Assembly (NCBI RefSeq): GCF_029931775.1
Contig: NC_079323.1
Coordinates: 37,714,882 to 37,778,881 of the forward strand
Source: Euleptes europaea
Taxonomy: Eukaryota > Chordata > Lepidosauria > Squamata > Sphaerodactylidae
Direction of reading: 5' to 3'
DNA: 64,000 bases
The translations under genes were made by a program, and so were the position numbers. A model generated the notes under the pieces. That model had not been told where the DNA came from, did no database searches, and saw nothing but the letters and a program-made list of their open reading frames with translations. Of the stretch, positions 55,455 to 64,000 are shown one piece after another (positions within the stretch are counted from its first letter, which is position 1; each line of letters begins with the position of its first letter).

Positions 55455-57325
55455 CTTCCGAGCCAGAGAGTAGAAACAGCAAAACCATACCTGTGGAGTG
55501 TAACATTGTAAGGAAAATAAAATAGGACAGATTTCTTTTAAAAATTGTGTGAAGCGGTGCCTGCCAACAACTGTCATTCTGTTGTCTCACCAGATTCACT
55601 GATCTTTGCTAGTACATAACCTAAGAGGCGGAGAGTTTGGGTGCCTTAAAAAGAATTACACTGGGATTATAAAGGCTTTATATATCAAATCCAGCAATGA
55701 AAGAAAGCAGCTGGCGGTATTTATCAATGGCAGGAACAGAGAACTCTTGTATTTGGGACACGGCAGCTTTGCCAGCCTTAAGTTAGCCATTTGGTTTCAT
55801 CCATAAACAGAGCTGCACTATATTGACAGACTGGCCAATGGGCCACCAAAAAGGGCAGTGCCTATTCTGAGTGGCAGAAATTTCCCAGGGCTTGGGCAGT
55901 GTGTTTTCCTTCCCAGTCTCAGCTACCTAAGGTCTTTTTAACAGAAGTGAGAGATAGTTGCTTCAGCCGATCACCATTGAAGTCAGTGGGTTAAGCCTGG
56001 AGCAATTCTGCACAGAACTGCATTGACAGAGCCTTTAAATATGCCATTATGTGAACGTGCACAAATATGCAAAAGCATACCAGTGGAAGGCTGTCACAAT
56101 CTTTCCTAACTGAGCCAAACACAGACCCATTTTCCTTCCCTCCAACACCGTGTCTCCAAAGGCTCCCCCACTAGGCACGCTGTCTGCCATCAACACCACC
56201 TCGTCTTCTTCTAGTCCATCTGTTCCACCATGCTTGCACATGACATACACACAGTTGGGTGCCAGCAGCTTTAAAGAGAGCCAGAAACAATTGCCGCTCT
56301 GTTCCTTCCAATGTTTCTCCAACTTGCAATGTCACCGGGGCCTTAGGAGTGATATACTGTTGGAAGTGAAGGACTTTGCATTGTCTCTTAACCTCAGACT
56401 CCAGAGGGGGACAAGACTAGTGAGTCAGAGAGACAGAGGGGACAAGACACTGTGGCATCCTTTCTCTACTTCTCTGACCTATCCCTTTGATATGTAGATT
56501 GCTACTCTTAGGGAAACTTCCTTCCTTCCGGTTTCTTCCCCACCTCCACACACACACTGGCACTCTTCTCCATCTTGCCACCATGAGGGAAGGACGCATG
56601 TCCTGGATCTCCCTCCATCCCAGTTAGTTAGAATAGATAGGCAACTATACTATATCCTATCCAGAAATTGATTTCCTACAATAAATTAAGTATATTAGTT
56701 AAATAGACAAAAGGCTCCTAGCAATTTTGTTCCTGGCACACACAGGGGTTTGGATGGGCTTCTCTGCGCACAACAGCCTTTGTGCACTCTGCTAATTTAA
56801 CAGGGATTTTGGCATAACAAAGCCCTCACAATCCAACATATACTTCCTTGAAAGAGCAGATGGACCAAGGTCATTTATGGATGGGAGTTTTACCTGAGGT
56901 TCGTTGCTCGCTGGACCCGCACTTTCCTGTTGGGAATCTATGCACCAGCAGTCTCCAAGCTCAAATCAAGTCCCCGCCCCTTTAAATGCTGCTTTGTAGT
57001 TAGCTTACTTGTAGTGCTTACTGTGAGAGAAAATCCCACCCCCAAACCCAATTGTCACACAAAAAAAAGCATTTTAAGAACAGCCACAAAAAACCTGGAG
57101 CAATCTGAAAGGAAGGGGGGGGGGGAGAAATCCAAGCCTCGTTTTTTAAATAACCTTTCTTGTGCTCAGAAAGAGCTCTGAGGAAGCAGGAAGAAGGAAG
57201 TATTTCAATCCCCCCTTTGGACATGCTGCTTTGTAATTAGCTGTGAGCGAAACCAAGCTTGCATGTCCCGTGCTTTGCCTTCTGCATGGGGATTTCACCA
57301 GGGCTTTGCTCAGGGAAGATGGAAG
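55455..57325. other. No recognisable feature
   Basis: Frames up to 115 codons lack motifs. No known repeats seen. Confidence 0.45.
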
Positions 57326-57329
57326 ATCA

Positions 57330-57600
57330 GGTTAACAGAGGAATGGGAAGACCCAGACATTGCGAGGGCTGGGCACGAGGTCATCTCTAATGGATGGAAA
57401 ACTCAAATGTAACTCCAAGGAACAACCAAGACAGATTGGAGGCGAATGTGAGTGTAAGTACCCATGCACAAACAACAAGAGGAATGGGAAGACCCAGAAA
57501 TTGTGAGGGCTGGGCACCAGGTCATCTCTAATGGATGGAAAACTCATGCATAACTCCAATGAACAGCTTAGACAGACTGGGGGCGAACGTAAGTGAAAGT
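57330..57600 (+). repeat. Two-unit tandem repeat (~145 bp)
   Basis: GAGGAATGGGAAGACCCAGA starts units at 57338 and 57479. Both contain GGTCATCTCTAATGGATGG and end near GGCGAAYGTRAGTG. Units differ by about 10%. The MITE at 57601 interrupts what follows. Confidence 0.8.
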
Positions 57601-57738
57601 TAGGGTTGCCAGCTCCAGGTTAGGAAATACCTGGAGATTTTTTGGGGCAGAGCCTGAGGAGGGTGGGGTTTGGGGAGGGGAGGGAAGTCAGTGCCATAGA
57701 GTCCAATTGCCAAGGCAGCCATTTTCTCCAGGTGAACT

Positions 57739-58386
57739 TGTTATGTATGTATATAGTTAGGCGATATGCAGGGGGAACTTAGGAGTTTGAGTCCTGGACG
57801 AAGGATCCTAAATCCTGCAAGCGCCATTGGCCCAAACCAGCACGCGCCATTGGCCCTAAGCTGGCGTGCGCCATTAGTGACCCGGGGTTGTTTCCCCCTG
57901 ATCACGGAACGGGGGGGGAGTGGTCGCGGGCGGCCAGGGGGGCATATAAGTAGGGCCATTTGCACTGTGTTCTTCAGTTCTGTTCCTGTTCACAATAAAC
58001 GCGGTTGCTGTTTGAACTCCGTCTCTAACCTCGTGTGTCCTCCCCACGCGGACTTAACAGTGGCGACGAAGGTGGGATGGCAGTCTGGCTACCCCTGCTG
58101 AATCACTCTCACTGGAATCTCCTTCGCATTTCCGCGACCTCACAGTGCCTGGTAGGCAGGCCAGCTCGCCTTGGCTGATTTATCACGACACATGGCAGAC
58201 AAAACACACCACACGATGGCCACCATCGGATCCGTGGAGGCGTTCGACATTTCCCGCCCCTGCGAGTGGGAGAGCTACGCCGACAGCATCAACTTCTTCC
58301 TGGTCGCTAACGCTGTCACGGACGCTGGGATGAAGCGCGCCGCCTTCCTTAGCGTGTGCGGCCCCCGTACGTTCCAGCTGGCCCAG
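57739..58386 (+). mobile_element. Ty3/Gypsy LTR retrotransposon fossil (LTR plus start of gag)
   Basis: A single ~321 bp LTR (57739-58059) starts TGTTATG and ends TTAACA, with a TATA-like CATATAAG near 57942 and AATAAA near 57993. A leader with GTGGCGACGAAGGTGGGA follows, then the beginning of a gag frame (from 58192: GSVEAFDISRPCEWESYADS), which matches vertebrate Ty3/Gypsy gag. The element is incomplete: no second LTR and no pol are present. It is younger than the MITE it sits in. Confidence 0.75.
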
Positions 58387-58414
58387 GAGATCTCCAGCTA
58401 GTACCTGGAAGTTG

Positions 58415-59723
58415 TGCAATCCTAAGAAAAAAATCTCAGTACACTGCCACAACTTTCCTTTCAAATATATTTCTCTCTCTTTTTCTTTTCTTTCCAAAGT
58501 TTCTTAACTTGTCTTAACAATTTATACAACAACAAGGTTATAAGTTCCAATACAGTTTAACTTCACTATACAATTACTTCATTACACTTAATACCTTCTC
58601 AGAATCTTTAACATAAATGAGTACTCCTTGGGAACAATGAAATGCCGGCAGCTAACTCCTTACTCGCAAGTAAGCAATATAAAGACAATGTTGTGAGGAA
58701 CGCTGTACTCCGCACCACTTCCGCGGTCAGGTGATGTGGACTGGTCCAATCACAATGATGGAATCTCGTTCCTGCCGGTGTTTCTCTTTTGGCTGTAAAA
58801 AGCTGTGTATTAATAATATGCCCAACCCTACAGGTAGTGCTAAAGTCAAGATGTAAAGTATCCAAAGCCATGGGTGTTCTTCTGTAGCAGTTATGAGCTG
58901 ACTAAACATACCAGGTTCGTTAGCACTTGCAACCAATTTTTTTAATCCCCAGCCATCTGCTGCCCATTGATCAGCTACTTCTTTGCCTGAACAGATGATG
59001 AAATTATCAAAGTAGATCTCAGATGTCATAGACCAAAGTTCTAAGCCAATCGCACTACTTGAGTCATCTGAAAAGGATTAGGATCTTCAAAATAATCAGG
59101 ATTAGGGATTTTTTGAGGGGTCCATATTCCCTGATAATCAGGGTTGTCTATCATTTGTGGTTTCCATTTTCCTTTATAGTTTGGATTGTTTATCAAGGGG
59201 CGTACCCATTCTCCACAGCCAGATACACCCTTCTCACATTTTGGATTAGGAATCTGCGGGGCTTCCCATTCACCATCCATTTCCTCATCCCAATCCTCTG
59301 GTTTTTTGGCACTGGGATCTGGAATGTATTCTGATTCATCATCTAGCCAATCGTCAGGCTTAACAGCATCAGGATCTTCTACGTTGGGAGGCTCATCTTC
59401 ATTCCAGTCATCTGGCTTGACAGCATTTGGATCAGGAATTTTAGCTCTTTCGTCCCAGTCCTCAGGCTTCTTATCATTGGGATCTTCTATTTCTTTGGGG
59501 GGATTCACAGATGGAACCACGTCTTCCAGGAGACTTCCCTTGCCAACAACTGTTTGGTCAATTGACACTTCAAATGTGTTGTCAGGTTTCAGCACGAGTG
59601 TATACAGATGAGTCTTTCTGTCAGTATAAAAATTTTTAAGGTCTACGTCAGGACGTTTGGCACGTTTTTCATCATAGTCTCCAGTTTTAGGGTGTTTATG
59701 CCTGAAGATAAAGTGTAGTTTAT
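58415..59723 (-). pseudogene. CLGN: Calmegin retrocopy, left arm
   Basis: Minus strand. Reads [40 protein letters not shown], then the four-plus-four P-domain repeats ([32 protein letters not shown]) and [12 protein letters not shown]. Near 59052 it lacks one base present in the right arm, shifting the frame after FQMTQV. The next part ([20 protein letters not shown], then the membrane segment [20 protein letters not shown]) lies in another frame. The N-terminal lectin half is missing. The lectin chaperone acts on glycoproteins in the ER of germ cells; this copy cannot. CLGN is preferred over calnexin because of CS.KEVAD.WAADGW. Confidence 0.88.
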
Positions 59724-60983
59724 GATGAAAAACATGCAAAACGTCCTGACGTAGACCTTAAAAAATTTTATACTGACAGAAAGACTCATCTGTATACACT
59801 CGTGCTGAAACCTGACAACACATTTGAAGTGTCAATTGACCAAACAGTTGTTGGCAAGGGAAGTCTCCTTGAAGACGTGGTTCCATCTGTGAATCCCCCC
59901 AAAGAAATAGAAGATCCCAATGATAAGAAGCCTGAGGACTGGAATGAAAGAGCTAAAATTCCTGATCCGAATGCTGTCAAGCCAGATGACTGGAATGAAG
60001 ATGAGCCTCCCAACGTAGAAGATCCTGATGCTGTTAAGCCTGACGATTGGCTAGATGATGAATCAGAATACATTCCAGATCCCAGTGCCAAAAAACCAGA
60101 GGATTGGGATGAGGAAATGGATGGTGAATGGGAAGCCCCGCAGATTCCTAATCCAAAATGTGAGAAGGGTGTATCTGGCTGTGGAGAATGGGTACGCCCC
60201 TTGATAAACAATCCAAACTATAAAGGAAAATGGAAACCACAAATGATAGACAACCCTGATTATCAGGGAATATGGACCCCTCAAAAAATCCCTAATCCTG
60301 ATTATTTTGAAGATCCTAATCCTTTTCAGATGACTCAAGTCAGTGCGATTGGCTTAGAACTTTGGTCTATGACATCTGAGATCTACTTTGATAATTTCAT
60401 CATCTGTTCAGACAAAGAAGTAGCTGATCAACGGGCAGCAGATGGCTGGGGATTAAAAAAATTGGTTGCAAGTGCTAACGAACCTGGTATGTTTAGTCAG
60501 CTCATAACTGCTACAGAAGAACACCCGTGGCTTTGGATACTTTACATCTTGACTTTAGCACTACCTGTAGGGTTGGGCATATTATTAATACACAGCTTTT
60601 TACAGCCAAAAGAGAAACACCGGCAGGAACGAGATTCCATCATTGTGATTGGACCAGTCCACATCACCTGACCGCGGAAGTGGTGCGGAGTACAGCGTTC
60701 CTCACAACATTGTCTTTATATTGCTTACTTGCGAGTAAGGACTTAGCTGCCGGCATTTCATTGTTCCCGAGGAGTACTCATTTATGTTAAAGATTCTGAG
60801 AAGGTATTAAGTGTAATGAAGTAATTGTATAGTGAAGTTAAACTGTATTGGAACTTATAACCTTGTTGTTGTATAAATTGTTAAGACAAGTTAAGAAACT
60901 TTGGAAAGAAAAGAAAAAGAGAGAGAAATATATTTGAAAGGAAAGTTGTGGCAGTGTACTGAGATTTTTTTCTTAGGATTGCA
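59721..60983 (+). pseudogene. CLGN: Calmegin retrocopy, right arm
   Basis: An uninterrupted frame runs from [20 protein letters not shown] at the centre to a stop at 60671 (first internal Met 59802). It covers the end of the first lectin strand block, the complete P-domain (four KP.DW.. motifs, then four NP.Y/NP.C motifs), the C-terminal lectin strand [19 protein letters not shown], and one membrane span ([20 protein letters not shown]). After [15 protein letters not shown] it ends ...GPVHIT, without the long acidic cytosolic tail of calmegin, so the source RNA had an unusual 3' end. Exons are joined without introns. No signal peptide remains, so ER entry is unlikely. Confidence 0.88.
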
Positions 60984-61049
60984 CAATTTTATATCAGTAC
61001 ACCTATTTATATAGTTAGTACCTGGAAGTTGGCAACCCTAGTGAAAGTA

Positions 61050-61965
61050 CCCCCCATAATGACACAAGTCTCTATCTCATGGTGAGCCCTCTTTATGTGG
61101 TGAGATTTTTGCATATTCCCAGCCATGCCAGCATCCCAGTTAGCTTGGTAAGACTTGTACAGAGCAATTGCAGGAAAGAAACTTGTTTTTCTGCAACAAC
61201 AGAAATGGGGCAGGAGCCCTTTTCCTCTCCTACTTTTGGTTGGAACTTAGAAACCACCACACTTTGACAAAGCCAGCAGGAATAGGTCTAAGGTGAGATC
61301 AAAGCAAGGGCAGACACTAATGGAGGGGATTGAAAAGGACCAGAGGGAAAAGTGGAGGGTACATGGTTTTGCTCACAAGATCGATAGCCCATGTGCTTTA
61401 AATATAACAACAGCATTGGTGTGAGAAAACTACCGGGTATAAATTACATGGATTTACTTACATTTTAGGAGACTGGCCAGCAATTAATAGTTCATCTAGA
61501 TATGACTCAGAGATTTACAACTGTGATCAGTTAGTAGGATTATTCTTCTGTTTCTAAAGGGAAAGGTGAGAGGGGACTGTGGCTGAGAGGCGACAAGCTG
61601 AGGTCTTATCCAGAAAAATAAACAATATCTTTAGGAAATTGCAAAAAGCAACCAATGGAAGATGAAAAGTCAATATAGGTCTGCCAGTCGACCTGGGCTG
61701 GAATCCAGCCAGGCCTGAGAGACGGATGAATCGACAAGAGAAAGGGAAGTTCCTTTTCCCCTAGAATTTCCATACTGACTGAGTCATATGGCCTGTGCTT
61801 CTGGCCCTGGAAGACAGGCTGGCATTTTGCCTTACCATAGTCTCAACAGAGCAATATTATTGTAGTCTAATTTTTTGGTAGGTGGAATCTATGTCTCTCT
61901 GCATTCAACATGCTCCAGCATTCACTGTGTGTGTCAATTCTTTCCTTTGTTGCGAAAGGTTTTCT
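61050..61965. other. No recognisable feature
   Basis: Unique-looking sequence without conserved frames. Confidence 0.45.
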
Positions 61966-61974
61966 AAAAGTGTG

Positions 61975-62060
61975 TTTTACACTGCTGTCCTCTGCAAAGT
62001 TACTCCGGTCTGAGCCCGCTGAAATCAATAGGGATTAAGTAACTCTGCATAGGACTCAGT
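61975..62060. repeat. Palindromic short repeat, decayed copy
   Basis: AAAGTTACTCCGGTCTGAGC ... AAGTAACTCTGCATAGGACT, same family as 55360-55450. Confidence 0.55.
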
Positions 62061-62199
62061 GTTAGCTCCCTATACATCAGATAACTCTCATGCTACAATG
62101 GGCTGGTGTCACGATTTTTCTGCCTCATGTATTATGTTTCTTGAATAGAACACCAGCAGATTAGGCTGCTTATCTTCAAATAGCTAGTGACAGCTTTAT

Positions 62200-62296
62200 C
62201 TTGGGCTGTATCCAGACTAAAACAAAAGTCTAGTGGCACCTTAAATACTAATAACACTGATATTCTCTGTCTCCCTCCCCCCTCCCCCCCTCCCCC

Positions 62297-62392
<96 letters not shown>

Positions 62393-62520
62393 CTGCTCAT
62401 ACAGCTATAGCCTTGAGCAGAAAATAAAGGAATAACACTGATTTCAATATGAGCTTGCACGAGTCACCCTCACTTCCTCAGATATGAGGAGGGGCGTCAG
62501 GTACTACTGGACATTTGTTT
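62200..62520. repeat. TTAGTCTGTA-family repeat expanded by a microsatellite
   Basis: TATCCAGACTAAAACAAAAGTCTAGTGGCACCTTAAA is the left half, TTGCACGAGTCACCCTCACTTCCTCAGATATG the right half. A CTCC/CT run and (ATCT)n lie between. Confidence 0.65.
62308..62392. repeat. (ATCT)n microsatellite
   Basis: About 20 ATCT units after a short (CT)n run, with one ATATCT interruption. Confidence 0.95.
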
Positions 62521-63049
62521 TATTTTGCTATAATGGTCTAACATAGTTACCCCTTTGGCATGAGGAGCAAATGGAAGAGGAAACTGGAAGAAATGACACC
62601 TTCCCTTCTGTTAGTAGAAAATTTAATCTGGATCCCACTCCTTATCTAGCAACCAGAGAGAAAAAAAGGGGGGGGGGAGAATGTGCACAAGGGCTTTTGC
62701 TGAACATGAAGAAACATGTCCTGTCCCCTAGTTATTCCTAAAGCATCTAATAGTTGGTAATGGATTCCTAATGCAGAAGAGAAAGACTAAGAGAGGCATT
62801 TGTAATCCATGTGGGCCACTGTCCAATACAGAGTTTATATTCACTTTGCAAACTGATTGAAAGGTGACACATACAAACATTGTATATGCAGCACATTACA
62901 TAGGAGATAGTTCTAGCAGCACACATAGATTGTCTGTTATTAATGCAATAATGTCATAATGTCAGTGCTTAATCCCTTGATGCAGGGCTAGTTTCCTACT
63001 GCCTATTACTCCAAGAGTTTTAAAAACTATTTAATACTGTTGTTTGTTA

Positions 63050-63720
63050 CCTATTTAGTATAGGACGTTTCCTCCCAGCAGCTTATGATAAAACAATGAA
63101 ACAGTGTAGGTAAGTGCAATTAAATACAGTCAACAATAAAAACCAAACCAGCAAAAAAAGAAAAAAAAAGAAAACACAATATAAATATCAGTAACATCAC
63201 CAGGTGGAGGTGGTAAAAGTTCAGGTGAATAGAAAGCCATTTGGTGAACCTGAGGGGAGTAAGTTCCATACTTAAGGGGCCACCACAAAAAAGGCCCATT
63301 TCCACTAACCACCCAAATAAACTTTGAGGACACAAAAGTGCTGAGAAGTGTGAATGTGTGTAGTCAGCAAGATGTGTGTTTCAGACAACATTCAGTGCAG
63401 TGTGAATATACCCCACTTTTTCATTTGATCCAAAATCCATACTAATTAGCCTGCTGCCTCACTCCAAAGAGAAAAGACATGAAGGCTTAGGTTCCATTTA
63501 TTTGTTATAAAATGTACATGCTTCCTCTCCAGAGAATCTGCCTGAAGGAGCATACAAAGTATAACATGGTGACATAATAAAGTAGCATAAAATTGTTTAA
63601 AATAGACAACTGTTGAAACCCAGCGATCAACCCTACATTAAAAACCCAGCCCGAGTATAAAAACAGCACAAAACATTTAATAGCCTAAAATGAACCTCAT
63701 AAAACGAGGCTAAGTTGTGG
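63050..63720 (-). mobile_element. Decayed LINE 3' fragments (reverse)
   Basis: TTCAGGTGAATAGAAAGCCATTTGG, AACCTGAGGGGAGTAAGTTCC and GGGGCCACCACAAAAAAGGCCC are phrases of old L2/L3-like LINE 3' regions. 63480-63720 is similar in style (AACTGTTGAAACCCAGCG). Weak. Confidence 0.4.
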
Positions 63721-64000
63721 AAGGAGGCAGAGGCTAGCAGCTATGATCCATAATGCATACAATACTAAATAACAAGCAACAAACATTCTTGGACAGAAAC
63801 GGGCACAACTTATTTATTGGCAACAGCTGAACATTGCATTGGCACAGCATGTGGGCTGGATCAGAGCCATTGTCTGACCCCATGCGTCCCAATGTGCACA
63901 TCCTACTCCCAGAGAGCCTGCTGGGAGTAGCTTGGGATGGCGGTAATGGGATTTCACCTGGATGTAAGCCTTGGTGGTTCCCCCACCACTTGGGAGGAGG

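Larger units (their letters stand above)
58415..61015. mobile_element. CLGN: Palindromic calmegin retrocopy with PLE-like architecture
   Basis: Two spliced, 5'-truncated calmegin cDNA copies lie head to head: left arm 58415-59723 (minus), right arm 59721-60983 (plus), sharing a TAT microhomology at the centre. The left arm extends ~48 bp farther into the 5' coding region ([14 protein letters not shown]). Outside the right arm is a 32 nt unpaired tail (60984-61015). TAGTACCTGGAAGTTG flanks the whole at 58399-58414 and 61016-61031, a 16 bp target duplication within the MITE at the PLE site. There is no poly-A tail. Arms differ by roughly 1%. Confidence 0.88.
57601..61040 (-). mobile_element. 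TAGGGTTGCC MITE holding two further insertions
   Basis: Left end TAGGGTTGCCAGCTCCAGG (57601), right end GTTGGCAACCCTA (61040). A perfect 8 bp target duplication GTGAAAGT stands at 57593-57600 and 61041-61048, proving that both halves are one element. Between them lie an LTR retrotransposon fossil (from 57739) and the calmegin palindrome (58415-61015). Confidence 0.92.

Noticed and set aside
58415-58432. Outer end of the calmegin arm (TGCAATCCTAAG) as the short palindromic repeat of 55360
   Set aside because: Only about 12 bases agree and the following sequence differs; likely coincidence.
59186-59611. 141-codon Ser/Gly-rich open frames antisense to both calmegin arms (also 59786-60211)
   Set aside because: They are mirror shadows of the P-domain repeats: acidic, Pro- and Trp-rich codons read backwards give Ser-rich peptides.
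59802-60671. 289-codon frame taken as a functional gene
   Set aside because: It lacks the signal peptide, most of the lectin domain and introns, and lies inside a palindromic insertion in a MITE. It is a retrocopy.
58415-61015. L1 twin-priming as the origin of the calmegin palindrome
   Set aside because: Twin priming inverts the 5' part of one copy and keeps a 3' poly-A. Here both arms carry the same 3' end, there is no poly-A, and the site is not an L1-type TT/AAAA cut.

Overview
The window looks like repeat-rich, AT-biased nuclear DNA of a squamate reptile (lizard or gecko; species not determinable from sequence alone). Reasons: Sauria-type tRNA SINEs ending in an AACTC(CTT)n tail, CR1 and L2-like LINE fragments, a reptile-type L1, a 5S-rRNA-derived SINE, and more than 20 copies of a ~210 bp hAT-type MITE (ends TAGGGTTGCC/GGCAACCCTA, 8 bp target duplications). 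There are no bacterial-style genes. No complete host gene is visible. The only host-gene candidates are a CpG-rich promoter with a possible first exon near 2.2-2.7 kb, a possible second exon at 3.27 kb, and a duplicated retrocopy of calmegin (CLGN) near 58.4-61.0 kb.

Layout. 0-4.3 kb: LINE 3' fragments, then the candidate promoter and exons. 4.36-6.4 kb: two MITEs, the second split by a Penelope-like element (PLE) with perfect-looking 381 bp inverted arms, a GIY-YIG coding segment and a hammerhead ribozyme. 6.4-28 kb: SINEs, L2, a 5'-truncated L1 with a 21 bp target duplication, many MITEs, a hAT element with a perfect 8 bp target duplication, and long stretches without recognisable features. 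28-33 kb: a cluster of PLE insertions (a 54 bp mini-insertion, a 3' fragment with a strong hammerhead, and a longer copy encoding reverse transcriptase plus GIY-YIG). 33-57 kb: nested MITEs, two related GC-rich hAT-like elements, a minisatellite, a DIRS-type fossil, SINEs and L2. 57.6-61.0 kb: one MITE holding a Ty3/Gypsy LTR fossil and a head-to-head palindrome of calmegin cDNA. 61-64 kb: short repeats and LINE fragments.

Main observation. Five insertions in this window (at about 4.67, 28.2, 29.6, 30.0 and 58.4 kb) use the same staggered site in the MITE, AACCTCCAGGTACTA, with 14-16 bp target duplications wherever both flanks survive. Four carry PLE-like 3' ends with GTGCTG 10-13 nt from the terminus. 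The fifth is the calmegin palindrome, which copies the layout of the complete PLE: target duplication, ~31-32 nt unpaired tail, inverted arm, inverted arm, target duplication, with the tail on the same side relative to the MITE. I infer that a PLE family with site preference for this MITE also mobilised a host mRNA in trans, giving a palindromic retrocopy. The geometry is read directly from the sequence; the mechanism is inference.
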